64,000 bases of DNA. Source: Fratercula arctica. Its lineage: Eukaryota > Chordata > Aves > Charadriiformes > Alcidae. Location of the stretch: assembly GCA_947846985.1 (NCBI GenBank), contig CANTUZ010000025.1, forward strand, positions 7,996,100-8,060,099, given 5' to 3'. The position numbers and the translations under genes were made by a program. Of the stretch, positions 35,392 to 47,195 are shown in pieces. Numbering within the stretch: position 1 is the stretch's first letter; each line of letters starts with the position of its first letter. Below the pieces are notes generated by a model. The model had not been told where the DNA came from. It was given only the letters and a program-made list of their open reading frames with translations, and made no database searches.

Positions 35392-36038
35392 TCATATTCA
35401 TGTATCTCTTCTAGCAGTAACTCAATATCATTCCTTCATTTAAGTATTTATAGTTGTATAGTATAGTGACTTTGATTCTGCATCAGCTAGTGAAGTAGTG
35501 ATAAACCATACATTTGAAAAAATGCCAAACTTACCTCAGACAAGGGAACCAGGTGTGTAGAGTGAGAACGGATGTACCCATCACAAGGAAAGAATTACAT
35601 CTGCAGTGAAATGCAGAGTAGATTAAAAAATTAATTGCGTTCCGTACTTTTCAGCACTGATATTCCCATTGATTTGCTTCCAATTCTTTGAAATACTGAT
35701 AGTATGTGATTAAATGAGAAGTCAAACTTTGAAAGGTTCTAAAATACTTGATTGATTAAATTCGTGGATAAAATGCATAGGAAAAATTTACTCAGCTGTG
35801 AGAGAGCAATTACATTATGTTTGTTTCATATCTTAATGAAGTTCATTAACACTGTGAAAATATTTCTTTTTCTTGAGGAGTTCATATGTTCTCTCTTTCA
35901 TTTCATAGCTCAACATTTGATACAGGATGCAAATAATGAAGATCAACATTTCTATAAATGAAAGCTTATAGATCATAACTTAAATGCATTGCAGAATTAA
36001 CCAAACAGGTACTTGGAAGAGAGTGTAACCACCGTAAT
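35392..36038. other. Unique part of CR1-interrupting segment (right arm)
   Basis: Mirror of 27003-27651. The 69-codon frame at 35752-35961 has no recognisable content. Confidence 0.55.
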
Positions 36039-36952
36039 TACTGAGGGAGCTGGCGGAAGTGCTCACCAAGCCACTTTCCATCATTTACCAGCAGCCCTGG
36101 CTAACCGGGGAGGTCCCAGTTGACTGGAGGCTAGCATCCCATCCACAAGAAGGGACGGAAGGAGGATCTGGGGAACTACAGGCCTGTCAGTCTGACCTCA
36201 GTGCCTGGGAAGGTTATGGAGCAGATCATCCTGAGTGCCATTATGTGGCACATGATGGACAACCAGGTGATCAGGCCCAGTCAGCATGGGTTCACAAAAG
36301 GCAGGTCCTGCTTGACTAGCCTGATCTCCTTCTGTGACAAGGTGACCCGCTTAGTGGATGAGGGAAAGGCTGTGGATGTTGTTTACCTGGACTTTAGTAA
36401 AGCCTTTGACAGCATTTCCTACAGCATTCTCCTGGATAAACTGGCTGCCCATGGCTTGGACGGGAACACTCTTTGCTGGGGAAAAAACTGGCTTTAGGGC
36501 TGGGCCCAGAGAGTGGTGGTGAATGGAGTTAAATCCAGTTGGCGGCCGGTCACAAGTGGTGTTCCCCAGGGCTTGGTATTGGGGCCGGTTCTCTTTAATA
36601 TCTTTATCAATGATCTGAACGAGGGGATGGAGTGCACCCTCAGTAAGTTTGCAGACGACACCAAGTTAGATGGGAGTGTTGACCTGCTTGAGGGTAGAAA
36701 GGCTTTGCAGAGGGATCTGGACAGGCTGGATCGATGGGACGAGGCCAATGGTATGAGGTTCAACAAGGCCAAGTGCCAGGTCCTGCACTTGGGTCACAAC
36801 AACCCTGTGCAGCAATACAGGCTTGGGGACAAGTGGCTGGACAGCTGCCCAACAGAAAAGGACCTGGGGGTGTCGGTTGACAGCTAGCTGCATAAGCCAT
36901 GATCTGAAAGGTCCCTTCCAACCTAGACAATTTTATCATTCTATGATTCTAA
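36039..36952 (+). mobile_element. CR1 LINE, 3' portion of split copy (right arm)
   Basis: Mirror of 26092-27002 with the same motifs, the same in-frame TAG near 36496 and the same internal deletion before the tail (36890-36950). Confidence 0.92.
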
Positions 36953-39180
36953 GAGCTTCAGAATTCATTTTAAAATAGCTTTATATCTTTCATGTATTTA
37001 AAGAAATAAACCCTATTACCACCATCATTGCTAAAAATATTTTTAATCATGTAATAGTAAGAAAAACTTTACTGTTTGTAAATATATATTAAGTAGAAGA
37101 GCAAAAAGCTTCAAAATGAATGTGTAGTTAAGCATCTGCACTAGAGAGTATGAAATTGCAGATTGAAGTCTGTCTGCAGCTGTCCTGAAGGGGAATGCAG
37201 GAGGAGTGGATAGTCTGAAGAGCAGTAATAGAAAAAGATCTTGATATGCTGTGGCATTTGGGGATTTGCATATATTGCATATTATTAGGTAAGAGCAATC
37301 ATTTTAACAGCTGAAGTTAAGACAAAATGATTGCTGTGGGAAATAGCTAGCATTTGGATAAAGGAAATCTACGGCTAGAGAAGTCTTGAACTTGCAAAGA
37401 CTCACACAAAATTTTAATTTTAATTGATATGACTGCTGGCTCACACATTTGTTGGAAATAAGTACTTATCATCTTTTTCAGATGGCTGAAAAATTAATGT
37501 TTTACTCCTTTAACCATTTAGATCTACACCTTAAAAATTTACCGTTTCATAAATATACTGTTTGTTGTTCCACCACTTGAAGCACTGTTTAGAGAAAAGA
37601 AGAAATGGTTGTTATGCAGGAATATTCATTTGTGGAAGCTCTTTATGTAAGAATGTTTGAGTGTTAGTACCTCTGAGGAGGTGAATGGCACAATATAACA
37701 AATAAGAGCTGAAGATCTAATATTCTGACTACACTGATAGTTTTAGACATCCAAACATGACGACTTTAGAAAATGGAGTTCTTCTGCCAATTCTGGAGTT
37801 ATTACAGTTTTCTTATCTTTATCTTCTTAATGGAAAAGTGTTTGCTTTAATTACCTCCTATTATGAACAATTTAATTAGACATGTTTGACTGAAGTTAGT
37901 TGTTGCATGGGTTGCAATTCTTTTCAAAGTCTTTTCTGGTCAAAGAAACTAATGATGGATAATAATTAAGTATAGTTGTAAAATATTATCTTTAAACTCT
38001 GAATATGCTGTTTATCAGGGTTAAAACAAAGATAAATCTGGATATTGTTACTCATTATAATGCTTATAGGCACTGGAGTTCACTACGAATTGTCATATTC
38101 TAAACAATAACATATAGGAAGATCCCAGTACAAATAAACAAAACACTGATTAAAGTACAATATAATCTTATGAAAGGAGTTTTTCTCCTGTTGGAGCTGT
38201 CTTAGGTCTGCATTTATAATCTCATTTTCCAAAAATAAATAATCTTTCAATCTTATTTTTAGAGTAATTTTTTTAATGAGTACTTTTTCCAGTTCTATGA
38301 AATGTGTTCCTCACTCAGACAAATGGCCTAAACAACACAACAAACAACTTCAGACTAGTTTTATATCTACTTTATAACAGGTGTGTTAAAACAAAAATTG
38401 ACCATTAGTGAGTCCCATAGCCTGAGTCTCTGTTGCAAGGAAATCCGTCTTTAATTTTATTGCTTTCTTTTCGCCCAATGAAGTGTATACTTACTGACTG
38501 ATTTTTCAGAAGGGTTTGGCTATCATTTAGATATCAGGATATGAATTGCAACAGCCAGGTCGCAAGTAATAAAGTTATGGCAGCACAAGGAGTAAAATAC
38601 TTTATAACTGAACCTCAGTGATGGATCATACATCCCATTGCTTAAATTGCCTATAACTAGGGATTTCTTGTTTGGCTGCTTTGTTTTTAAAAGGATGTGC
38701 ACAGAGAATCTTTCAGGTTGCTAGCAACAGCTAAACCTTACAGTCCTGGTAGCCAAAGTGTGTGCACGGTGTAAACCAATTCCAAACTCGGCTCCCCTCA
38801 TCTGAAGAGGATGCAATCATCTATTTTGTACGTTTGTACAATGGGAAAAATCAATGAAGTATGTAGAATTTCTACTGTGGAAGACGACACAGGTTGTTAA
38901 AACTTGGTAAAACAGCAATAGAGAAGAATATTCATTTTAGCATGGTGCAAGTTTCTTTCCAGCTGTCACTTGCCTCTTCTCAGTAGCTTTCCAACAAATG
39001 ACAGAGTTTGAGATAGCATGTTACTTCCTGAGGGAAATCAAAGACTTATGTTACAGACATCATTAGTAGTCTTGGTATTTTAAAATAAACTTTAAATTTT
39101 TAAAAATGTTTTGGGATCATGCTGGATGTGGAATCAGTGTGTGCCTTGTGCTATATGAGCTAACTTCTTTAGAGGCACAA
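36953..39180. other. Unique AT-rich DNA (right arm)
   Basis: Mirror of 23861-26091. No gene or repeat recognised. Confidence 0.55.
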
Positions 39181-40212
39181 GTAGGTGTCACGTCCCACTA
39201 AGAAAAGAGGGGGGGTAAATGACTCAGATTTGCGAATCCCCAGTGCCACGGACTAAGGTGAGACAAATCTCAAGGTCTGTATACAAACATTTATTAGGTT
39301 AGTAACCAGGTCTTAACTAGGTCCACGATAATTGGTTAGGTATGTAACAAATAATGGCAAGCGGTAAGGTATGCATTGCGTTAATTAGCAACAGGTATAC
39401 AACAAATTATGGCAAGTGGTACTTAATAACAGATATACTATGAAGTATGGCAAGCGGTACGGTATGCCTTGCATTACTTCTTTGAAAGGAAAGAGAAAAG
39501 AGAAAAGGGAAAGAAAAGAAAAGAAGCAAAGGGATAGAGAAGGAGAGAGTGAGAGAGAGAGATCGAGAGGGAGAGGCAGAACGAGAGAGAGAGAGAGAGA
39601 AAGAGATCACCAGTCCTGGTTCCAGCGTTAAGCACCCCTCTATGTAAAATCTCTTCAGGGTCTCTTCAGGGAAAAATCTTCCCAGGCAAAAATCTTTTTT
39701 TCTTCAGGGAAAGTCTTCCCCCTTTTATGTTTGCCCACTCCTAGGGGCAGTTTCATCTCAGGTTTCTCTCCCCACCCCAGGTGACGTGCAGCATGATTTG
39801 GGTGGGGAGACGAGAGCTACAGTCATATATGTTTAGCATGATCTTTATAATCTTCATTAGCATATGCAGGGTGTGAACTTTAATATGCATTTCACAGATA
39901 ATGAGGCAAAGGTCAACACGTCCTTCACGTGAGAAAAAACAGGGCTGTTCTGTTTCTTTAAAACTGGTCACTCAGGTGCCAGTTTTCTTTCTCAGAAGAG
40001 ATAACCAGGTGTTAGCCTTATCAATTCCTTGAGCAGAAGGCCTGGTACTGCAAGTGTTTGAGACATGAAAAGTCTCTTCAGGCTTCTTTGTTTAGGAGAA
40101 ATTACGAGTGGTCCCTTATGGTATGGTGTACCAAAAAGAAAAAGGAAAGCAGCCGGTTTTGTGATCAGTAGTATCTTCTCAAAAAGGGAGTACCACCTTC
40201 AGGATGACATGC
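39181..40212 (-). repeat. Probable solo LTR, second family (right arm)
   Basis: Mirror of 22829-23860, including the TATA box, GA-rich microsatellite (39509-39610) and poly(A) signal, all on the minus strand. Confidence 0.7.
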
Positions 40213-41317
40213 TAGATTAAAATATATATGTATATGTATACCCATACGATTACTGTTTTGATGACCATTGCTTAAAGGTAATGAGAAAAGGGAACGAGGT
40301 CTGACAAACAACAGGATATTTAATTTTTACATATTTAAAATTATGCAAAATGCAATATGTGATTTTTATGAAAGGTGTAAAAATTGCAGCATTTTTCCCA
40401 TGAGATTTATGTTCTGACCAGTGGCATGACGTGATAAACGAGCTATAAAGGTTGGAAAGGAAGGGATGATAAAGGGTGAAATGATAATCTGGTGGCATTG
40501 GTTAGGTGCAAATGCAAGGTTAACTTGCATTTGTTAGTTGGTTGTTCAGCTATTTCAGCTGTTCATAGTTAGAGTTCTCCTTTGCCATTTGTGACTTTTA
40601 TGGCTTATTGTGAATATTGCTGGGGGGGAAAAAGGTCTTAAGGAATGATTTGAAAGTTGAGAGGATGGGGACTACCTTTGTGGGCTGTGGGCAAGAGGAA
40701 TGTTCTGTATAAAGAGAGACAGAAAATATGAAAAAGATGACAGACAGGAAAATACGCTGAAACGGGTATCATTGGTAGCTGCAGTAGGTTCAAGGTGGAA
40801 GGGATATAGAACTTTGATGGGGGAGAGGGATTGTGGAGGATCTGCAAGGCATTTAGGAAAAAATTCAAAGTTAATATGATGGGAAAGAATGAGCTAATGG
40901 TGGAGCTCAGAGAGCAGTTTATTTATAGCAATTTATTGACAGGAAGAGAATATTATTTTAGCAGCTATCTTTAAAATGCTCTTCAGGAGGGTATAAGAGA
41001 GGCCAAAGCATAGTATGATGACCAAAGGACTTTTAATCAAAAAGAAAGGTGAATGTTTTTAAACTCTTAAAACTTGGAAACTTTTATTCAGTTATTCAGA
41101 GTGTTTTGATATTTCTACGCATCACAAGGAAAGTAGCTACTTGGGAAAATTAAGATTATTTGCATAAAATATTTCAAAGTTATCTATATAAAGAAATGCC
41201 AAAATATTTGACTGGCCTACTGTGAATATTTCTAATATTAGTGTGTTGACTGGGAAAGCCCAACATTTATGTATGTCATATACAGTAGTAAAGAATTTTG
41301 CTTTAAGAATAAAAATT
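40213..41317. other. Unique AT-rich DNA (right arm)
   Basis: Mirror of 21723-22828. No gene seen. Confidence 0.5.
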
Positions 41318-42030
41318 CATAGAATCATAGCATTGCCTAGGTTGGAAGGACCTTTCAGATCATCGAGTCCAACCATCAACCTAACTCTGACAAAAACCAT
41401 GACTAAATCATGTCGCTAAGTGCCATGTCTACACATCTTTTAAATACCTCCGGGGCGGCGATTCCACCACTTCCCTGGGCAGCCTGTTCCAATGCTTAAT
41501 AACCCTTTCAGTGAAGAAATTTTTCCTAATATCCAATTTGAACCTCCCCAGGTGCAACTTGAGGCCGTTTCCTCTTGTCCAGCCACTTGTCCCCAAGCCT
41601 GTATTGCTGCACGGGGTTGTTGTGACCCAAGTGCAGGACCTGGCACTTGGCCTTGTTGAACCTCATACCATTGGCCTCGTCCCATCGATCCAGCCTGTCC
41701 AGATCCCTCTGCAAAGCCTTTCTACCCTCAAGCAGGTCAACACTCCCATCTAACTTGGTGTCGTCTGCAAACTTACTGAGGGTGCACTCCATCCCCTCGT
41801 TCAGATCATTGATAAAGATATTAAAGAGAACCGGCCCCAATACCAAGCCCTGGGGAACACCACTTGTGACCGGCCGCCAACTGGATTTAACTCCATTCAC
41901 CACCACTCTCTAGGCCCGGCCCTCCAGCCAGTTTTTTCCCCAGCAAAGAGTGTTCCCATCCAAGCCATGGGCAGCCAGTTTATCCAGGAGAATGCTGTAG
42001 GAAATGGTGTCAAAGGCTTTATTAATGTTT
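41318..42030 (-). mobile_element. CR1 LINE 3' part with internal deletion (right arm)
   Basis: Mirror of 21015-21722, with FADD box, identical internal deletion join and ATTCTATG tail. Confidence 0.92.
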
Positions 42031-42264
42031 AGTTGCCTTTTTGAAATCAATCTGTTGGCAATGCAGCTATTGAACTATTTTTGCAAAGATCTTTCAACTA
42101 ATATTGACAAGTAAGCACCAGCTCTGCTGGATGGAGTTTCCAAACTCCTTGTGAGTACTGGTCTACCTGAAGCGTGGTTCAGTAAACTTTCCCACAGGAG
42201 AGATCTTAAAGCAGGCTGGGTGAATATGCCAAGCCACTCACAAAGCTTTATCTCTTTAGGACCG

Positions 42265-42611
42265 TGCCCTGGTTCCAGCGGGGTTAGTGTTAATTCTCCC
42301 CAGGCTCACAGGTATTCCATGCCATGTGAGCCATGCCCACCCTGAGCTGCCGGGGGAGGGGGCAGGAAGTCACGCTTGGAGCGGGTGGGCTGTCCTGGGT
42401 CTGGTCGGAGAGCGGCGGTTCCATAATCGTGTTTGTATATTCCTCTGTCCATGTTGTTGTTGCTGTTTTTCTTGTTCCCTCTGCTGTCCTCTTAAACTGC
42501 CTTTGTCTCAACCCAAGAGTTTTGCCTTTTTCTTCTGATCCTTCCCGTATTGGGAAGACCCGAGCGAGCGGCATGTGGTTCTTTGTTGCCGTCTGAGGCT
42601 AAACCACGACA
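42265..42611 (+). repeat. 5' LTR, right ERVL copy
   Basis: 347 bp, TGCCCTGG...CCACGACA. Contains a T-rich TATA-like 'tttgtatattcc' at about 42432 and the Gln/Pro-frame 'tgttgttgttgct' tract. No AATAAA seen. A 5-bp duplication precedes it. Confidence 0.92.
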
Positions 42612-42619
42612 GTCCTTTT

Positions 42620-42637
42620 TGGCGCCCAACGTGGGGC
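42620..42637 (+). other. primer binding site, tRNA-Lys(1,2) type
   Basis: TGGCGCCCAACGTGGGGC matches the complement of the tRNA-Lys(1,2) 3' end. Separated from the LTR by 8 nt (GTCCTTTT), longer than the usual 0-3 nt. Confidence 0.9.
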
Positions 42638-42733
42638 TCGAAGGGTTGAGATAACGACAGAATCCAACTAGAGCTTGAAAAAACGAATTTGTTGTATGCG
42701 TTTATTGTATTAGGTAAATAGTCGCTGGCCACC

Positions 42734-44725
42734 ATGTTGCTTGGTTTGTTCTCATGGCTGTGTTATGTAAATTCCTATATGGCTTATGTACTCCCTGTGA
42801 TGATGTTTGTTACTTCTGGGAGAGGGATGAGGATTATCATTTTACCGTCCTGTGCGATATCGGCTTATGATATGATAACATCACTTGTTAGACAGTTACT
42901 TTGGGGCGTTTATGGGGTATTGCTGTCCTATCCGTACATTGGGCACCACCTCTCAGAATTTATTAATAATTACACCCAGTCTATGGGGGAAACAGGAGGG
43001 GACACTTTCCCCAGCTCTTTTGCCTCCCTTTTCTCCTTCGGGTCAGGTATGACAGCTTTTGAGAATTTTGAATATCCTTGGGATGCTCAAACCAGCATGT
43101 TCCTAGTGTTATGTCTGCTGAATATGTTCCAGGTCTCGTTTAGGGTTAAACGACTATTTAAGACTACCACCCAGAGATCTGCCCCGAGGCTGGACAGTCA
43201 GGGGTGGCATGGCATGTGGGAGAACATGGGCAGGTACCTAGAGAACTTCTCGCCTCCAATGGTCTGGGACTTCACCCCTGAACAATTACAGGACCCTGAT
43301 AGAGTAGCAGAATATCTGAAGGGAAAATGCTGTGGCTATTCCAGAGAGGCACAACTCACCGCACTGTGCTGGGCCCTGGCCAGTATCTACCAGGCACTGC
43401 TCAGTGTTATGCAGCACCCTCAGGGGAAAGAGACGGAGACCAGACCGACAGACACTGCGGCTGCTGCAACCCATGCGACAGACATTGCGGCTGCTGCAGC
43501 CCCTGTGAACGACACTGTGGATACTGCAACCTCTGTGGCAGACACTGCAGCTACTCCAACCGTGGTGGCAGCCACTGCCGCTACTCCAACCCCAGTGGCA
43601 GCCACTGCCGCTGAACCAGGGAACCAACCCGTGCCAGTATCAGTTGCCCCCATACAAAAGAAGAAGTACACAAAGAAATCAGTCCGCTTAGTAAGAGATG
43701 ATGATGAACCAGGGCCATCACGAGGACAGGAGGAAGAGGCAGAACCAGAGATAATTACCCAATCCCTATCCTTGAGTGAGCTGCGGGATATGCGAAAAGA
43801 TTTTAGGCGACTTGCAGGTGAGCACATTGTCACCTGGCTGCTTCGGTGTTGGGATAATGGGGCCAGTAGCCTGGAATTAGAGGGTAGGGAAGCCAGGCAG
43901 TTGGGATCCCTGTCTAGGGAAGGCGGCATTGACAAGGCAATTGGAAAGAAGACCCAAGCCCTCAGCCTCTGGAAACAACGACTCCTGCCAGGCGTGAGGG
44001 AGAGGTACCCCTTCAGTGAAGATGTTGTATGTCAACCAAGCAAGTGGACCACCATGGAAAGAGGTATCCAGTACCTGAGAGAATTAGCCATGCGGGAGAT
44101 GATTTATTATGACTTGGACAATGCAGACTTACCCACAGACCCCGATGAGGTGCACTGCACAAGGCCCATGTGGCGGAAGTTTGTACGGAGCACACCATCG
44201 CCATATGCCAACTCACTGGCAGTAATGGAATGGAAAGGCAAAGAGGGACCAACGGTGGATGAGGTGGCTGGCCGGCTCCGGCGATATGAAGAAAGCCTCT
44301 CTTCCCCCCTTGTCTCAGCTGTGGAGAAACTGTCCCAGAAGGTCCAGCAACTTGAAGAGAATATGCCCTACTCCCCACCTGTACGGGCCAGCATCTCAGC
44401 TATTAGGAGCAGGCATTTCCCCACTCAAGAGAGAGAGTACAGAGGGTACACACCACGAGGCACCGTGCGGTTCTGCCTGCGAGACCATGGAGAGGACATG
44501 AGGAAGTGGGATGGACAACCTACTTGGATCCTGCGGACACGGGTACAGGAGTTGCAAGGAAGGACAACCACAAAAGGGGATCCCTCCAGGAAAAGTGCCG
44601 CCCCAGTTTCCAGCGGGCAGTTCCCCAGACAGAGCAGAAGGCCTGATCTTGCTTCTGATCCTCTTGAAGGAACCTCCAAGTCCTTTCTGCAAGAAGTGAG
44701 TACCGGATACTATGACCAGGATTAG
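42734..44725 (+). CDS. gag: ERVL Gag, intact 663 codons, with hydrophobic N-terminal domain
   Basis: Retroviral structural polyprotein. ATG 42734 sits in a strong context (GCCACCATGT). Residues 1-70 and 118-134 are strongly hydrophobic, with about four membrane-like segments (2-12, 15-27, 33-47, 52-69) and a further one at 121-134; this is unusual for a Gag. Residues 236-293 are a Thr/Ala-rich block of 10-residue repeats. 300-340 is basic then acidic (KKKYTKKSVRLVRDDDE). 341-520 looks like an ERVL capsid domain (SPYANSLAVMEWKGKEGPTV at about 488-507). 521-544 is helical (VEKLSQKVQQLEENM). 581-600 is the Fv1/ERVL-like tail RDHGEDMRKWDGQPT. No CCHC zinc knuckle is seen. The frame ends at TAG 44723-44725 and pol continues in the same frame. 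Confidence 0.9.
   Translation: MLLGLFSWLCYVNSYMAYVLPVMMFVTSGRGMRIIILPSCAISAYDMITSLVRQLLWGVYGVLLSYPYIGHHLSEFINNYTQSMGETGGDTFPSSFASLFSFGSGMTAFENFEYPWDAQTSMFLVLCLLNMFQVSFRVKRLFKTTTQRSAPRLDSQGWHGMWENMGRYLENFSPPMVWDFTPEQLQDPDRVAEYLKGKCCGYSREAQLTALCWALASIYQALLSVMQHPQGKETETRPTDTAAAATHATDIAAAAAPVNDTVDTATSVADTAATPTVVAATAATPTPVAATAAEPGNQPVPVSVAPIQKKKYTKKSVRLVRDDDEPGPSRGQEEEAEPEIITQSLSLSELRDMRKDFRRLAGEHIVTWLLRCWDNGASSLELEGREARQLGSLSREGGIDKAIGKKTQALSLWKQRLLPGVRERYPFSEDVVCQPSKWTTMERGIQYLRELAMREMIYYDLDNADLPTDPDEVHCTRPMWRKFVRSTPSPYANSLAVMEWKGKEGPTVDEVAGRLRRYEESLSSPLVSAVEKLSQKVQQLEENMPYSPPVRASISAIRSRHFPTQEREYRGYTPRGTVRFCLRDHGEDMRKWDGQPTWILRTRVQELQGRTTTKGDPSRKSAAPVSSGQFPRQSRRPDLASDPLEGTSKSFLQEVSTGYYDQD
43447..43620 (+). 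repeat. 30-bp tandem repeat inside gag
   Basis: Nearly six units of 30 bp, for example starting acagacactgcggctgctgc, each coding a variant of a 10-residue Thr-Ala-rich unit. Also present in the left copy at about 18914-19088. Unit length keeps the frame, so copy number can vary without breaking gag. Confidence 0.88.
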
Positions 44726-45640
44726 AGGGGCCCTGCCTCCGACCAGGCGGAGGAAAGGGACAACCGGGTTTATTGGACAGTGTGGATTCGATGGCCTGGC
44801 ACATCACACCCAAAGGAGTATAAGGCTCTAGTGGACACAGGAGCACAGTGCACTCTAATACCATCAAGCTATAGAGGGGCAGAACCCATTTGTATTTCTG
44901 GGGTCACAGGGGGATCCCCAGAGTTGACTGTACTGGAGGCTGAAGTGAGCCTAACTGGGAATGAGTGGCAAAAGCATCCCATTGTGACTGACCCAGAGGC
45001 TCCATGCATCCTTGGTATAGATTACCTCAGGAGAGGGTATTTTAAGGACCCAAAGGGGTATCGGTGGGCCTTTGGCATAGCTGCCTTGGAGACGGAGGAA
45101 GTTAAACAGTTGTCTACCTTGCCTGGTCTCTCGGAGGACCCTTCTGTTGTGGGGTTGTTGAGGGTCGAAGAAAAACAGGTGCCAATTCCTACCACAACAG
45201 TGCATAGGCTGCAATATCGCACTAACCAAGACTCTCTGATTCCCATCCATAAGCTGATTCGTCAACTAGAGGTTCAAGGAGTGATCAGCAAGACTCGCTC
45301 ACCCTTTAACAGTCCCACATGGCCGGTGCGAAAATCTAATGGAGAGTGGAGGCTAACTGTAGACTATCGTGGCCTGAATGAAGTCACGCCACCGCTGAGC
45401 ACTGCCGTGCCGGACATGCTAGAACTCCAGTATGAACTGGAGTCCAAGGCAGCCAAGTGGTATGCCACGATTGATATAGCGAATGCATTCTTCTCAATCC
45501 CTTTGGCAGCAGAGTGCAGGCCACAGTTTGCTTTCACTTGGAGGGGCGTCCAGTACACCTGGAATCGACTGCCCCAGGGGTGGAAACACAGCCCCACCAT
45601 TTGCCATGGACTGATCCAGACTGCACTGGAACAGGGTTAA
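44726..45640 (+). pseudogene. pol: ERVL pol, part 1: protease and RT fingers/palm, ends at premature TAA
   Basis: In frame with gag after a single amber codon, suggesting readthrough expression. The protease active site is LVDTGAQCTLIPSS (about 44828-44869). RT motifs follow: SPFNSPTWPVRKSNGEWRLT, VDYRGLNE, YATIDIANAFFSIPL (first catalytic Asp), FAFTWRGVQYTWNRLPQGWK. The TAA at 45638-45640 lies a few codons ahead of YIDD and is also in the left copy, so it predates the duplication. Confidence 0.9.
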
Positions 45641-46399
45641 GCTCCAGAACATCTGCAATACATTGATGACATCATCGTATGGGGAAACACAGCAGAAGAA
45701 GTTTTTGAGAAAGGGAATGAAATAGTCCGAATCCTTCTGAAAGCTGGTTTTGCCATAAACCAAAGTAAGGTCAAGGGACCTGCGCAGGAGATCCAGTTCT
45801 TAGGAATAAAATGGCAAGATGGACGCCAACAGATCCCAATGGATGTGATCAACAAAATAGCAGCTATGTCTCCACCAACTAGTAAGAAGGAAACACAAGC
45901 TTTCTTAGCCATTGTGGGTCTTTGGAGGATGCATATCCCAGATTACAGTCTAATTGTAAGCCCTCTGTATCAAGTAACCCGGAAGAAGAACGATTTTAAA
46001 TGGGGTCCTGAGCAACGACAAGCTTTTGAACAAATCAAACAGGAAACAGTCCATGCAGTGGCCCTGGGGCCAGTCCGGGCAGGACAAGATGTTAAAAACG
46101 TGCTCCACACCACAGCTGGGGAGAATGGCCCTACCTGGATCCTCTGGCAGAAGGCACCAGGGGAGACCCGAGGTCGACCCCTAGGGTTTTGGAGTCGGGG
46201 ATACAGAGGATCGAAAGCTCACTACACTCCAACAGAAAGAGAGCTATTGGCAGCATATGAAGGGGTTCGAGCTGCTTCGGAGGTGGTTGGTACAGAAGCA
46301 CAGCTCCTCTTAGCACCTCGACTGCCGGTGCTGGGCTGGATGTTCAAAGAAAGGGTTCCCACCACACATCATGCAACTGATGCTACATGGAGTAAATAA
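45641..46399 (+). pseudogene. pol: ERVL pol, part 2: RT catalytic YIDD, thumb and connection
   Basis: Same frame as part 1. It begins with APEHLQYIDDIIVWG, the catalytic box, then FAINQSKVKGPAQEIQFLGI, LWRMHIPDYS and the connection region (HYTPTERELLAAYEGVR). It ends at TAA near 46399 because the frame changes by one at about 46380-46400, a break shared with the left arm. It lacks its own start and would only be made by reading through part 1. Confidence 0.88.
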
Positions 46400-47195
46400 G
46401 TGGATTGCACTGATCACACAGCGAACTCGAATGGGAAACCCCAGTCGCCCAGGAATTCTGGAAGTGATCATGGACTGGCCAGAAGGCAAGGATTTTGGAA
46501 TGTCACCAGAGGAGGAGGTGACGCGTGCGGAAGAGGCCCCACCATATAATAAGCTGCCAGAAAATGAGAAGCAATATGCCCTGTTCACTGATGGGTCCTG
46601 CCGGATTGTGGGAAAGCATCGAAAGTGGAAGGCTGCTGTGTGGAGTCCTACACGACAAGTTGCAGAAGCCAGTGAAGGACAAGGTGAATCGAGCCAGTTT
46701 GCAGAGGTGAAAGCCATCCAGCTGGCTTTGGACATTGCCGAGCGAGAAAAATGGCCAGTACTTTATCTCTGTACTGACTCATGGATGGTGGCAAATGCTC
46801 TGTGGGGGTGGTTACAGCAGTGGAAGCAGGGCAACTGGCAGCGCAGAGGCAAACCCATCTGGGCTGCTGAACTATGGCAAGATATTGCTGCCTGGATAGA
46901 GAATCTGGTTGTGAAAGTACGCCACGTAGGTGCCCACGTACCGAAGAATCGGGCCACTAAGGAACATCAGAACAACCAGCAGGTGGATCGGGCTGCCAGG
47001 ATTGAAGTGGCTCAGGTGGATCTGGACTGGCGACGTAAGGGTGAACTATTCATAGCTCGGTGGGCCCATGACAGCTCAGGCCATCAAGGAAGAGATGCGA
47101 CATCTAGATGGGCTCGTGACCGAGGGGTGGACTTGACCATGGACACTATTGCACAGGTCATCCATGAATGTGAGACATGTGCTGCAATCAAGTAA
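46371..47195 (+). pseudogene. pol: ERVL pol, part 3: RNase H and integrase zinc domain
   Basis: Third reading frame. RNase H motifs: YALFTDGSCR (first Asp), AEVKAIQLAL (Glu), LYLCTDSWMVANAL (Asp) and VRHVGAHVPKN. The integrase zinc-binding motif is ARWAHDSSGHQG ... HECETC, with the expected His and Cys pairs. A C-to-T change makes TAA at 47193-47195 here; the left arm keeps CAA. Confidence 0.9.

Noticed and set aside
43327..43614. 95-codon Cys/His-rich repeat frame overlapping gag
   Set aside because: It is the alternate frame of the 30-bp gag tandem repeat; the pattern follows from the repeat and there is no start context or independent support.
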